The notes under the pieces are model-generated. The model had not been told where the DNA came from. It saw nothing but the letters and a program-made list of their open reading frames with translations, and searched no databases. A stretch of 64,000 nucleotides of DNA from contig NC_067285.1 of the NCBI RefSeq assembly GCF_020740795.1, forward strand, positions 38,972,511 through 39,036,510, in the 5' to 3' direction. Origin of the DNA: Apus apus (Eukaryota; Chordata; Aves; Apodiformes; Apodidae). A program made the position numbers and the translations under genes. Below are positions 23,101 to 35,800 of the stretch, piece after piece (the stretch's first letter is position 1; every line of letters starts with the position of its first letter).

Positions 23101-24756
23101 ATGCCACATGCAAAAAAAACCTGCTGCTTAGAGTCAGAATGTCTTGGGTTGCAAGGGATGTCTAAAGGTCATCTAGCCCAACCCTACTGCCATAAGCAGG
23201 GACACCTCCAACTAGACCAGGTTGCTCAGAGCTGCGTCAAGCCTGACCCAGAATGTCTGCAGGGATGGGGCCAGGGAGGGAATGAGGTCAGGGAGTCATT
23301 TTGTACTGGTACATCTTTGCAGCTGCCTGGCAAGCAAAAAGGATTATAGTTCAAAAAACTAGCTTAAACATATAAAATCAGAAGAAATGCTGACCTAATG
23401 CCCATGCTGTCACAAGCAGCTGACTTTAACTTGGGCAGTTCTAGCTGGTTGCTTCAGAGGAACTTGGTTTGTTGGACTGCAATCACTGCTGGACTGGTTG
23501 TTATTTTTGCCCCAATTAACTACCATAGGATTTATAGTTTCTAGCTGCATACTAACAGTTGATGGTTTAAAACAAGCTTTTCAGTCTTCTGGTCAAATTG
23601 AACTAGCCCAGTTTCTTGAGGGCTGAAAGTAGTTTCTTAAAGTATGAGGAGTGAAGTTCCATTTTTTTCCTCTGGAAGGGGCAGTGAAAATGTCAGCAGT
23701 AACTGACAGGCAGACTGTCAGCTTAATTCAGGCTTCAGCGTGGGGATTTCTAGGAGGTGTTCAGGAGCTCACCTTCAAAAGGCAGCCCTACTTTGACTAA
23801 AGGTATCACAGTTAAGACATCTTGACTGATATTTTTCCAGGTCTTTTCTGAGAAGGTAAAATAGAATGCTTATCTTTGGAGCTGTGTGTAATAGACTAGA
23901 CAGATTTTATTGTTTTGCTTTCCAGATAAGTGATAGTGACCTGCTTTACTGGAGGGAACTGGTCTCAAAATGCTTGGCAGATTATTCTTCTCCTGAATGT
24001 TGCAAGCCTGATCATAAAAAGCTGGTTTGGATTGTTTCAAGACGTACAGCCCAGAACCTACAAAACAGTTACTACAGTGTTCCTGAGTTGCCAACAATAC
24101 CAGAGGGTGGATGTTTCAATGAAAGTGAGAGGTTAGTAAAACTTAAACCTGGGTGGTTAATTTGTTGGGAATTCTCATTTTCTGGAAATGTTAATAGCAA
24201 CTTTCTAGAACTAGGCCTATTCAGTAGTACTTGGAAAACAGTTGCCAGCTTTGAAAATAGAGAAGGAATTAAAATGTATCTCAAACAATTAAAAAAAAAA
24301 ATTGGAACTGTCATTGTGTTCAAAAAAGTACAAGTGCTTTTAGTGGGATGGGGGGAAGAACTGTCGTTTTTTAAGGCAGGGAGGCATACAAGGCATGTAA
24401 GTCTCCTAGAGTGATTTATGTTTCATGTCTTGAACACTGGCTTCCTGGTTGGTAGGAGGTTTTTGGTGTTAGGAGAAAGGAAGTTGTACCTTGTTCTAAT
24501 TTAAACCTGAGTGCTGGGCAGCGTTCAGATCTGGGCTGCAAGGAGAGACAGGATTGAGGAGTACTTTGTCACTTTCAAGGGGTTGGGTTTTGTTTCAATT
24601 ACCTTTCCTACTGTTCCTTCTAGTGAAGATTCCTGTGAAGATATGAGCAGCGGAGAAGAAAGCCTTAGCACTTCTCCTCCGAGTGATCTGGAAGGCACCT
24701 TCTTCTTTGAACTCAAACCTAAAACAAAGTGGCAAACTCTCAGCTGTCGGTCTTAG
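20009..24756 (+). CDS. CCNG2: cyclin G2, seven coding exons, 338 aa
   Basis: Cyclin G2 is an atypical cyclin without a clear dedicated kinase. In vertebrates it is induced by FOXO factors, binds PP2A subunits and slows cell-cycle progression. Coding exons: 20009-20119, 21084-21221, 22257-22507, 22660-22738, 22823-22921, 23926-24131, 24624-24756. All junctions are GT-AG and the phases join exactly to 1017 bases including TAG. The N terminus has LHLEQEGRFQPREKGLSLIE (residues about 13-32). The cyclin box is about residues 50-150, with FVLAVNILDRFLALMKVKPK and CIGVCCFQLAARVVEDECNI. Then come LEAQLKACNCRLVFSKAKPS (about 176-195) and RRTAQNL..YYSVPELPTIPEGG. An acidic, serine-rich PEST-like tail (about 294-325) ends in SCRS. 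The human protein has 344 residues. The start is the first in-frame ATG; the frame upstream to 19979 opens only with GTG. The C-terminal end differs from the human FNFKVAQTLCFPS-type ending. Confidence 0.96.
21675..21806 (+). other. candidate in-frame cassette exon in CCNG2 intron
   Basis: Between coding exons 2 and 3 an AG acceptor (21673-21674, after a T/G-rich tract) opens 132 bases ending GAG|GTAGTC. Both flanking junctions are phase 0 and 132 is divisible by 3, so inclusion would add 44 residues (starting TISNLSRFPVIKLAEKLKLR, ending REQMAE) without breaking the CCNG2 frame. The segment carries several CpGs in a CpG-poor intron. Mammalian cyclin G2 has no such insert, and the donor is weak. 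Insertion would fall inside the cyclin box, after ...FLALMK. It may be a real alternative exon, an exonised fragment, or chance. Confidence 0.3.
22029..22084 (-). mobile_element. CR1 3' terminus in CCNG2 intron
   Basis: About 55 bases of a reverse-oriented CR1 terminus: ATAGGATGGTTTGGGTTGGA followed by AGGGACCTTAAAGATCATCT. It lies in the second coding intron, antisense to CCNG2, 173 bases before coding exon 3. Confidence 0.85.
23130..23272 (-). mobile_element. CR1 3' fragment in CCNG2 intron
   Basis: A diverged reverse-oriented CR1 3' end. TCTTGGGTTGCAAGGGATGT is followed by GGTCATCTAGCCCAACCCTA and ACACCTCCAACTAGACCAGG. It lies in the large intron before coding exon 6, antisense to CCNG2. 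Confidence 0.82.
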
Positions 24757-26530
24757 CGTTGTCTTGATTGTTTTAGCTTGAGACTTTTAATGCACAATGG
24801 AGTCTTTTTGCAATAAAAAAATGAGGTGGTAATCTGTAAACTGTATTAAGGCAAGAATTGCTGTGGTTTCTCAATGCTTAGAATGCCTGCCTTGGGTTTT
24901 TTGTTGTTGTGATTTTAAGGAAGAAAAAAATCCCAATCAGGTCCCTAGGTCAGCAACAAAATCTGTGTGGTTCTGTTGTCAACAAGCATAAATGCAATAC
25001 CTGAGGCACAGGGCCTGAGAAGGAGAGGTTAAGCAAAATGAGGATGCTCAGACTGGCAAAGTGGCTTTTGGGAGGGAAATGGGATTGAACAGCAGCCTTG
25101 TGGTATCTTGGAGGAGAAGATGATTTCAGGGTCTTAACTGAGAAGCATGGAGCAGGAATGAGAAGCTTTCATTAAACTGTGAGGTTCTTAGGTAATAGCA
25201 GAAGCTTGCTCTGTGGGGACAGTCCAGCATGGGACTGGACCAAGAGGGGCTCTGCAGTCATTGTCCTGGGAGGTTCTCAGGAGTTGTCATGTCAAAATCC
25301 ATGCTAGGCTGGAATTCAGCATTAGCCCTGCTTTGAGCAGGGCATTGGGCTGGAGTCCTCTTGAGGGCACCTCCACTCCTGTTTGGAATTAGATCACACT
25401 GGCTGAGTAGGTTATGTGGAGTGACATGTATATGTAGTACCAAGCTGAAATGATTTACTGTCAAATGGGCCAAATAGTGAAGCTGCTCTCACACTTTCTG
25501 TGCTGTGCTCCTTTTCAGCAGGATCTTTAGTTGTAACCCTCCAAGTAGATGGTTTTCTTTAAACTTGGTTTTTATAAACTTCAGGAATCTCTTGTCCACA
25601 ACAGGAGCATGAGGGGCAAGTAGCTGGTTTCTAGTCAGTACTCGCTTTCACTAAAGGATAGTATAAAGTGTGTGGCAGGGAGTAATTAATATTTTCTTTA
25701 ATGCTGATGTTTTTACACTGATTCTCATTTTATGCTTCAGTGTGTTGAAAATCTTCACTGTCAACCCATACTGTTAGCCTAGGCTTATTAACATGGTTAA
25801 ATCTTGGTAAGTCTGCATTCCTTTTAATATTTAACCTTGTAGTTGTTTTGCAATATATTCATGTTATTGATTGCATCATAACCAGACTTGTTTGCATGCT
25901 TATGTAAAGCAGTTAGTGCAGGAAAAGTGGATATTATGCAGTAATATCAGGTAAATGTGATGTTGATGAAGTAGTTAACGTAATGGTTTTTTTCTCAACT
26001 TTTATTATTGAAGCACAAATTGAAGTATGATTGGGTTTCTCCATACTGGGGACGTGGTTAGGTAGCAAGTGGGCTAATTAGCTGGGAATAATGGTGTGAA
26101 GTGTGTTGGTGCCAAAGTAGAAATGAAGGAGCAGACAAGCTGAAGGCTGTTTTTGTAGATGCAAGCCATGTTTTAGGATGGTAAGAGCGGTGCTGTGAGT
26201 TCATAACTGTTTGTGATTTCAGTTTTATAAAAACATAAAAAAAGTTTACAAAAAATGTATATAAAAATGTAAATGAAAAAATGTACAGAAAAAAATGTAA
26301 AACAAAAAATGATCAGAAAATACTGTATTTTTTTACACTGTATGTAACTTTTTTGTAGCCATGTTGCATGTAGATAGTAATTTATTGTGTACTCTGTATG
26401 ATATACATACTGTACATCTGAAGACTTCTTACTGCTTCCTTTGGAAATGGAGTGCTTTGGTTGCAGGTGACAAACCTACTGAGTCTTGTTTCAGTTCAGA
26501 AGAAGAATAAACCAAGTGCTGTATTTGTTA
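24757..26530 (+). other. CCNG2: CCNG2 3' untranslated region
   Basis: Directly after the stop codon there is an early AATAAA (24812-24817) that would give a very short tail. A second AATAAA at 26506-26511 would end the transcript near 26530. The 300 bases before it are A/T-rich and repeat-free and include several ATGTA motifs and one exact Pumilio-type TGTATATA (26256-26263), as expected of a functional distal UTR. I therefore favour the distal site, with the proximal one as an alternative; this choice is inference. Confidence 0.6.
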
Positions 26531-29089
26531 ACTGGTGTAGTTACTGTTGGTTACTTGAAGCTTTTGGCTTGCTTTTTTCTGTGTGTGTGCGCTTTGTAAC
26601 TTTCCTGGAACTGCAGCTATGTTCCAGGTTCCCCAGAAGTTCTGGTGAGCAGTTGGCAAAGAGAAAGGCTCGCTGGTGGATGTGAGTCTCTTCTCAGCTT
26701 GGCTCCTGTCGGGTTTGGAAGCGAGTGCAAGGTGTCTGCTACTCGCCCAGCTGGGTCGTGCTGGGATGAGTGTTGGGAATGGCGCGTTTGCACATCTGGC
26801 GCCTGGGAGCTCCCACTAGTGGTGAAGTTAGAGGTCACGACAGGCAAAACGTTCCTGGGCCTTGTTGTTTTTGTGTTTGTTGCTGCTCCCAGTCTTCTAA
26901 GTGAATCCTGGTGGCAGGATGTGTCTGCACCTTGGCAATCCCAAATGTCTGCTATAACTCAAAGGCAAACCTGAGCTTGGTTCCTTTTCATCTCATCCTG
27001 CCCATCTTAAAGAATTTCCAAATGGTGCTGCTGTTGCAAAAAAATAAAGAATAAGGAACTGTAAATGGTTCTTGCTGGAAAGATATTCCCAGCCCTAGAA
27101 AGAGGGAAAGAGGCAGCCAGGGCTTGTGCTCAGCTGCCTGCTGAGGTGGCTTTAAGCATCACGATAGACCTATTACACCTTGTACATGATACACAGATGT
27201 TGCCTCTCGTCCTTTCTTGTGCAAAGGATGGAGTGAGAGGAAGCACAAAGATGCTTCCTCTGCCAGGCCAGCCTGTCTTACAGCTCTGGCTGCTGCTGAT
27301 GTGAAGGGAAATTCTGCCTTGGATTTTCCAACATGAAGGCAGAATGTGTGAGCTGGGGCTGGGAATTAAGAGGATGCTGTCAGTCATAGGTAGGGAGGAT
27401 ATGTGAGAAGAGTAGGGCCACTGCTACTGTTAAAATAGTCCTCTTGTTTTTTTTTCCTGATGGCCTTCATAGCTATTTAAAAAAAAAATAAATACACAGT
27501 ACAGGACTTCTCACTTCCTGCATACAACAGGTAAGACATGGGCACTTGATAGTCCCAAGCTCAATGAAATTCCCTTCTGTCTAATACCTCGCATGTATCA
27601 CCAAAAGTCAATCATACAATGAAAGTGTTCACCTTTGAAACACACACTGTAATGTCTTAAGAGGAATGGCTTCCTTGCTGTCTCTTGTGACCACTTTGAA
27701 CATGAAAGTTTCTGCAGCAAAGGTGTTCAGCTTCTGCTTCAAAGGTGCCTGCTGGGGTCGCTTCAGTACAGGCACCACCGTGCTCAGGAGTCAGCAGATA
27801 ATGCGTGTGCTGCGTAGGTGGGCTGGTAGGAAGCCACAGGCAATAGCCCTGGGTTTACTAGCAGCTTGTGAGATCAGCCTCTTTCATAAAGCTTGAGGTC
27901 TACCATTCAGCCCCTTTCAAGTGTGTCCCAGCATGAAAAGAAAGGTGTTTGCAAGAAGGTTGTCAGGTTTACTTCTGTGGTTTGATAATTTAGGCTCATC
28001 TTTGATTTGGCCGGGTCAGATAGCTGTGTATCCCTCAAAGGGGGTTTGCTTGGATTTGTTCAAAGAATGGGGCTTTTGGTGGTTGGCTTCTTGTTGTTGT
28101 GTTTTTTTTAATGGCAGAGCTGTGCCTGCTTTTTAAAAGCTGTTTTGGGCTTTCTTGTACCACAAGGTGAAACTTTGAATGCTTGCAAGTCTCAAGAGTT
28201 TAAATATATGCTTATTTTCATAACTGCTTTGTCAGTAAGACTGGTTTGGGTGGGGATGAGATGGGGCTGAAAGGGAATGTTTCTGTGGGGAAGACATTCC
28301 CTCCTGGCTGTATGTTTTCTGTATCAGCTCTGGGATGTTACTCCCTGTGTCTTTGTGGGATAATGTGTTGTCTAACTTACTTAGAGCTGAAGGTTCATGT
28401 GGGTGTAGACAAGCCCTGGTTTCTGAGAGGATGGGAGACATTTTCTCTCTGCTCAGTTGCCCTCCTGTGGCTGAACTGGGCCACAAGGGATCCATAGTGG
28501 AACCACTTTTGTTCCTAGTGAATTGAGACCCCATAATTAAATGTTGATAATGGCCTTTTAAATAGGAAACTTGCATTCTCCACTACCTGATTCCATGAGT
28601 GACAAGGAGCAATAAAACTTTTCAGCGTACATCAGTCAGTGTGCTCAGGCCCTTGTCTCTAGCAGCTCCTTGTTTTTTCTTCTGGTGGAATATGTTTCTG
28701 TTAGTGCTCAGAGCAGGCTCTGTGCTTGGCTGTGTAGCATGAAAGGCTGAACCATACTGTGAAGGAACCAGCTGGCCTAAAAGACAGTGCTGCTTCAGGT
28801 TCTCATTCCGTTTCTTTGCTTGCTTGTGAAGGGGCTGGACTAACAGGTGAATATCTGATTCTTGTGGTACTACTTAGCTCTCAGGGCTTCCAAGTGCAGT
28901 AAAATATGACCCAATGGGTATTGGGGCAAGACCAGAAACCAACTACCGCAGTTCAACATAGATTGCAGGAGGCCTTTAACAAGGGAAGATGTTTGTGTTT
29001 CCATTTCCAAACAATGTCTTAACTGGCAGCTGCTGGCTTCAGCCCCCTAAAAACTTGATGTGGGTGAGACTGATGGCTAGGGACCCTTA
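26531..29089. other. intergenic, no gene seen
   Basis: About 2.5 kb downstream of the CCNG2 polyadenylation signal. Some CpG enrichment occurs at 26660-26840, just after the gene end. The rest is unremarkable, with short open frames lacking recognisable domains and no clear transposon. Confidence 0.5.
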
Positions 29090-29368
29090 TCCGTAGACAG
29101 CAGACCCTAGAACCTTAACTGTAGACAGCGGAGTGTAGACTTTTAACCCGAGACCCTTAACCGTAGACAGCAGACCCTAGACACATAACCCTATACCCAT
29201 AAACCTAGACACTTACCCCTACACAGTGGACGCTAGACAGCCGACCGTAGACAGTGGACCCTAGACCCTTAACCCTAGACAGCAGACCCTAGACCCATAA
29301 CCCTAGACCTTTAACCATAGACAGAGGACCCTAGACCCTTAACCTAGACCATTAATCCTAGACCCTAG
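29090..29368. repeat. 14-bp telomere-like minisatellite, 20 units
   Basis: Twenty consecutive units, all 14 bases long except one of 13, run from TCCGTAGACAGCAG (29090) to ATCCTAGACCCTAG (ending 29368). There are two classes: ACCCTAGACCCTTA-like units ending in A, and ACCGTAGACAGCAG-like units ending in G. In order they read G A G A A G A A A G G G A G A A G A A A, with unit 20, which ends in G but resembles the A class, counted as A. Junctions of A-class units create TTAACCCTAG, close to the vertebrate telomere repeat. A partial unit may precede 29090 (ACCCTTA at 29083-29089). Confidence 0.93.
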
Positions 29369-32300
29369 AGGTGTTAAGGATGTGATCCAGGGACCAGCAA
29401 AAAGTGCTCTGCTATCATGCATGCTTGGAGAGCAAGATCTGTTTGTTGTGCACAGGTTAGTGGGTGTGTTTGGACACAAGTTCCACCATCACTGGGAAGA
29501 CACTGAGCAGGAGAGATAAATAGGAGTGGATATGCAAGTATAGCAGAGCAAAGCCTTTGCTGGGTCTTCTTGTTTAAATGAACTGTGTACCACCTTCTAA
29601 AGGCCAAAAGGCAGGATTTTGTTTTCAGGTCTTGGCTGTCAGGTTTCAAGTTCTTGCTCTGAATTGCTGTTGTGTAAAAGCTTTTCTGGAATGGAGTCAG
29701 AGTATAGACAAGGTAATGACTAACAAGTGCTGACAAAACTGCCATTACTGACTAGCTTCTTCACAAAATGGCCTCTGTTCTTGCTCCAGCAGAGTGCCAA
29801 GCAGTGTAAACTGAGTGTAGTTAGTGGTGGAGTGTTGGGACAGCTGAGAGAAACTGTGGAATTTATCAGCGTCTAATGATAAAGCATGAGACTAGAAGGT
29901 GTTAGCCCTAACTATGGTCTCCATCTACTGTGTATCATATGAGCAGATAAGTGATATTATTTATCTTAGGATACATGTTGCAACTGTGATGTGTCACACA
30001 GCTTTGCTTTATGGCTTCAGCCTGTAGGAGTCTGCTGTAGTGCATATACTAAAAGGAGAAAGTTGCCATAACAACTGAATTAAATCAATTAGAGTAATAA
30101 GCAATTAAAATCTCATCCCTAGTGTTGCATAAACATAGCATTTCACTCATGATTTATTAGTTATCTTGCCTGTAGACCTGTATGTTCCGTTCCTGATTTG
30201 CAATCTCAACAACTGTTGAATTAATGAAGCATTTGATTCCTCCTTCAAAGAGTTCTGGTGGGTCACTTTTTTTTTTTTCTGCAACAAGTATGTCTTCATC
30301 AGAGAGATGTAAACACTAGTAAAACATCTGAATGAAGGAAGCATTTGTGATGGGATTTCCAGAGCACTTGGTGCTGGCTTCGTTCCCACCCAATGAAGTC
30401 CATGGGAGAACTAACCTATGGTGAGAAATTTTGTCCTGGACCTAGGAAGGCAAATGCAACAAGTTTGTCTGTCACACGCTTCCTCCTTGACCTTCTGTGT
30501 ATTTTTAAATCAGTTGCTTCCTTTTATCCCTCTCAGTGGAGGAAAGATGGGAATAGCTCCTTGCTGTGGCTCTCACTTGTCAAGGATAAATCAGCTGAAA
30601 AGAGTAGTCATTGCAGGATGTGTAAGGCCCCAGGTGAAGCAGGGTGCAGATGTTGCTAGGAATGGAGCTAGGCCCAGCAGGGCATTTACGTGCTCATGGA
30701 TAAAGATGGGCCCAGGCAGGATTCACACTCAGATGTGATGTTGCCTTAGCTTGTGAGGCAGGATAGTGTTAGGAGCAGCTGGTGACATCCCCACCTTCCC
30801 CAGGTGCAGTGGGAGGAGGTATTCAGCATTTTCCAAGCACAGGTGCCCTCTGTTTGCTGGGAAGCTCCTGTGCTGTCCCTTGAAGGTGCCATGTCTTTAA
30901 CAGCCCTGTGTGTGCACCTACTAGAGCTTTGCCCACTGCACTATACACGGGCATGTGGACTGACCTGAAGTGAGTTGCAGTTGGGCCAGTGACGCAACAG
31001 TGGAAATGCATCTTCTCTGCTTTGCAAAGGCCTGCATGCTGGATCTCTGAGGAGTCCGTGTGGCTGTGGGTAAAATGTTCAGAAGGTTGGAGCTGAATTT
31101 ATCACTCTAAGTCTCCAAGGAACTGTGGAAAACATTACTGTGGTCTAAATAGCAGACTTCTCATGTACAGAGACAGAGCAAGGGATCTGGGATGTCTTTT
31201 TCATCCAGAGCTCAATTATTAACAATTTTAGGCAGCAAAAGGACTTGAGGTGATCCCTGGTTTTGGCTTAGTGTCCTGCCAAGATGGAAAAAGCAAAGGC
31301 TGGTAGTCTAATGGTCTGTGCTGCAGATGATCAGAAGCTTGGTGTGGTTTACATGCTAACTCCTTGCCTGAGATGTTGGCATCATGTCAGACAAATAGGA
31401 GGGGAAAGCTGTTCTGCCACAAAGAGCCATGGGCATGTTCCTCCCACCCTGCACCAGGAGAGCAAAGGGACACTTCTGATGCTCTGTGCTCCTGCAGCAG
31501 CTGTGGGCTGTCCCTTGCTCAAACCACACTGTAAAGAAGCAATGCTGGAGTATTGCTCACCGGGCCAAGGCCTCCTCTTCTGGGAGTGCTGCTTTCCAAA
31601 TGCAGCAGTACTGTCATACCAGGGGCACTGTCCAGTGCATCTAGAGGTCACCTGCCTTTTGCTTTTCTAAGCTTTTATTGTTCCATTAAATGTAACCCTG
31701 CTATCTTTATCCTGTCTGGGCAACTGGGAAAAGCCACACACTCTTGATGCTGTAATTTTAACAGGAGAGGCTACTTACATCAGTTGTGCAATCAGATGTG
31801 GCTCTTCTGAAGGAACTTGGTTTTGTTCTAGTCTCCGGACCTGTACTCTGATGGGTCACCCCCACAGCCTACTGTTGCCACTAAAATAGCTGCTGTAATA
31901 TTCCTGCAAGCACAAGTTGGATTCCCTCTTGCACCCCAAACTTTCTAATTCCACGTTAGTTCTCAGAGTATTGTTTTCTTTAACATCAAGTGATGGTGAT
32001 GACAGGTACTCCTGTGGTCTGTGTGCATGTGCACTCTCTTACTGCTTGTGAAAACACAGGTTTCTGCTTCAACATCATTAACATGTGCACCTCAACCTGC
32101 CAAGCAGAGGGGAGGGCAACATGTTACATGTTTGTTCATTGTTAGCTGAGTACTAGGCAGCTACTGATGATGGATATCATTTGGATGGGAGATGCCTTAG
32201 CCCCTTAAGTGGGGGATGTTCACAGCAAGCAATCCCTGGTTGTGAGCATTTGGCATGAGGGGTGGCTTTCACCTGAGGTCCTGAGATTTTCTTACCTGGA

Positions 32301-32754
32301 TGCACAGAGCATATCTTTTGGATTTGCTCAAAAGTATAGTTAGAAATTAGTACCATGTTCTTTTCTCCACAAATTTTTCCGAGCAAGGGAGCTGTAGTAT
32401 TAATATTGGGATTGTACTAAAAGTATTCATTGATTTTATATTGCCATTGCTTGCTATTAGGGCTGATTTTGGGTACCTGACAAAGGCTGAGGCATTCTGT
32501 TTTCATGAGTAGCTTATGGACTATTCTTGGAGTGTTTACCATGCCTTAAATATCTAAGTGGGGAGAAATAAATGCACTTCCACCCTTCCACATGGTTTGG
32601 TTCAGGAGCTTGGTTCAGTGTAGAAGAAAGCTCTTCCAGTGATGAGCACAACACCAAGGTTTTCTGGCTTGCAGTGAGTGCAGAAAGTGGTTGAATACTG
32701 GTGATCTTTGATAAGGATCCAACAGGAACAGACTTCTTTTTTTCCCCTGTGGCA

Positions 32755-32818
32755 GCCTATGGGGGTTGGACCTAGATGATCTTCAAGGTCCCTTCCAACC
32801 CAAACCGTTCTATGATTA
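32755..32818 (+). mobile_element. CR1 3' terminus
   Basis: Plus-oriented CR1 end: GGGGTTGGACCTAGATGATC, then TTCAAGGTCCCTTCCAACCC and TTCTATGATTAT. Only the last 60 or so bases are present. Confidence 0.9.
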
Positions 32819-35800
32819 TTTTGGTTTTCTAGAGGAGGGTTTTAGAGGCAGGGGGGTTGGATTTGTCTTTCCGCTCTGCACCTACACATCTTTGCACTCA
32901 TGAAAAAGGAAGAGGGAAGGAGAGGGAGGGCTGTACTAAGTGTTGGATCTCGCTTATCACATCATTGTGATCAGTTGTGTACTGGTACAGTCACTGCTTG
33001 CAGGTAAGTTTCCTAAGGCTGTGGCCATGGCTTTCTAGAAAAGGGTCCATCTTTGCTGTCATCAATGGCTGGGAATGTGGTTTCCTACAGACTGGAAAGG
33101 TTGGTTAAGGTGTTTGGCATAAAAATGATATGGGCTGGATTCCTGGCTTTGTCTTGGGTTTTCAACATGACTTCTGAGTAGCTGCTGTCCCACTCCATAG
33201 AGATTGGGCTAATATTTGTCCCAGTTGCCAAATGAGAATGATAATCTCTCCCTGTCTTTTTTGTATGCTTGGCATGTTACTGCAGAGAACCAAGTGCCCT
33301 GCACTTACTAGTTAGGTAGTGTATCCTATTTCCCTTTGCATATAGCAGTCTCACTTGGTATCTTCAGATGCAGCTAAATACAAAAGATCACTATAATTAA
33401 GGGCTGTTTTGTTGACTAGAATAATGTCTGGTTTCTTATCTTCTCATCTACTAGCCAATTTAATAAACAAGACTTTACCTTTGGTGCTATCTTAGCACTC
33501 TTCTCAGATCTCCAGGATGAATATGGTTTAATTCCTGGCAGGAGAATAACAGTGGCTTTAACTTCCACTGGTGCCTCATCTCTGCAGCAGAGCCTCTGCT
33601 TCTCTGCAAGTAACCTGACAGCAACACTTGACTCCTGAGCACCTACAGTCGAGTGTAATCCTTCAGCTTTCCTTCTCTGGATTGAATTAGCTTGATTTCA
33701 GCACTCCTGGGACATCAGGCCCTGAGAGCACTGTTCTTCGAAAGTAAAGACTAGGACTGTTAAATCAAGTCCTGTTTACACTGTGCTGGGTGTATTCATG
33801 TACGTTTGAATCGGTGTGTGTTTGGAAAATTTTTGTACTGTTGGAAAGAGACTTTATGTCATGGAGAATTTGCTCTGTCTTACTCTAATGGGCTGTGACC
33901 ACAGTTGCCATAGAAGCCTGTCCTCTGAGTGCCCCTGGGATTCATCTGCTACAAAAGGTCCACCTCAAGTCACAGGGCTGAACTCTTTCCATACAGCTTT
34001 CAGTCCTCAGAGGGCTAAAGCCATGTTGACACTGGTCATAAATCATTTTCTGCTTCACTGGGGTTCAAGCTTTTATGTCATTGCTTTCTTTAGATCTTTA
34101 CCAGGCCAATATTTTAGATGCTGTGTCGTATGAAGTATTTAAGTCTGCACTGGCCATGGCTTGATGCTGTTGCTCTGTGATCAGTTTCTATGTTTTGGCA
34201 TTGTTTCTTGAGCTGTGGAGCAGGAAATAACTCCTTTTTGAATACTATTGAGAGTGCTTTGTATCTGGTACTTATCCCTCAGCTGATATCCTGCATGCCT
34301 TACATTACATAAAAGGCAAATAAAATGCTTGATGAAATGTGTTCCTTCTTGGAGCTCTGGAGATCAAAGTCCTTTTTCAAGTAGCTAACAGCAGCACACA
34401 CTTCTCTGTACTTCCTCTTGTCTGTGCTTCAAACCTGACCTCAAGAGGCTGTTTTTTTGTGAAGTAGGTTTGTGCTATGGAATTTGACCCAGCTGAGAAA
34501 AGCCACTTTCCTGCCTGGCTGGAAAACCCCACACATCTGCCTGCAAAATCTGGCCTGGTTGTTTGCAAGACAACTAGGTCTGTATGAAGGGACCTGCACA
34601 TCCCAAGGCACTGCCTTCATGGGTGTTGCCTGTGTCAGGCTCAGTCTTGTAGGGTCATCTTGGCTATGAAATAGTGAAAAGACAGGATTATTCCTTGTGG
34701 TTTTGAATTGCTCAGGGATACCCAGTATTCCCATTTTCTGGAGAAGCTGAAGAAGGGGAGGCTGGTAGCTACAGGGACTTGATTTTTCAACAGTCATCGT
34801 AACACATTGACAATAAAGCTTAGGTCTGGAGCACAGCTAGTCTGCTAGTCCACCTTCACTGGGTCCTGTAAGCACCTACCTGGGCTGGCACCTTGCCTGT
34901 CTCCTCCAACAGGGACACAGGCTGGGCTGTAATAGCAGAGCTTGCTGGAGAAGCAGAGATTGCTCCTTCAACGTGATGAGTATGTGTTATATGTGACTCC
35001 TTGAAGAATACTGCTCAGGTACTGTTCAAGCTCCTAGCAGAGGAGATTTACAGAGGCTGTTTGGATGTGAAAAAGGAGCAGCATTTTTCCACCTGTGTGC
35101 AGAGAGGGTGATTTTTCCAGTAGCTGGACACCTCCATCTGCCACTGCTTTCTGCAGGAGCTGAAGAGATTCATGAGCCCTGAAACTCAGGTCTCGTACAT
35201 CCTCAGGTTATGCCAGAGGGAAAACTTGGGATGTAAAGTACCTAAGCAACACCTGAGTTTTGCAAATGCTTGCTTGAGTAAGTTCTTATCTTCAGTAGCA
35301 GGTTTTTGAAAACAAACAAGCAAGTGAAACTGTCCTGCATTACTGTGAGCTGAATTAAAACCAAGTCAGAATGCTCCCAAACGTCAGGAAGTCTGAAATT
35401 CAAATCTGCACTTTGAGACTGGGCCAGTCTTTTCATTTCCATTTCAGAAGTGGAAATACCCTGCAGTGTATTAAGCCAGGAATAATTGGCCAGGCCTAGT
35501 GTCTTAACAGCAAGTTTTGAGCAGACAGATAGAAGCAAAGATCACAAGGTGTAAGATGAAGAATGTCTATTTTACCATTTTATCTTTAGTCACAGGCATT
35601 TTTAGAGCTGTCTAGTGATGCCAACTGTTGTGTGTCTATGTGCAGGGAGGAGAATCTAGGTTGGAACACAATTTCCAGAGAGATGGGGCCTTAGAAGAAG
35701 CCATTTCCCATGCCTTTTCAAGGCCAGAGAAGGAACATTAAATTCTGGACATATGACTCTTTCATTATGGTCTGAAAATAAACTATTTTGAGAAGTAGAT

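Noticed and set aside
23866-24414. A 182-codon single frame containing CCNG2 exon 6
   Set aside because: It is exon 6 read through into introns on both sides. The splice sites at 23926 and 24131 restore the known cyclin G2 sequence.
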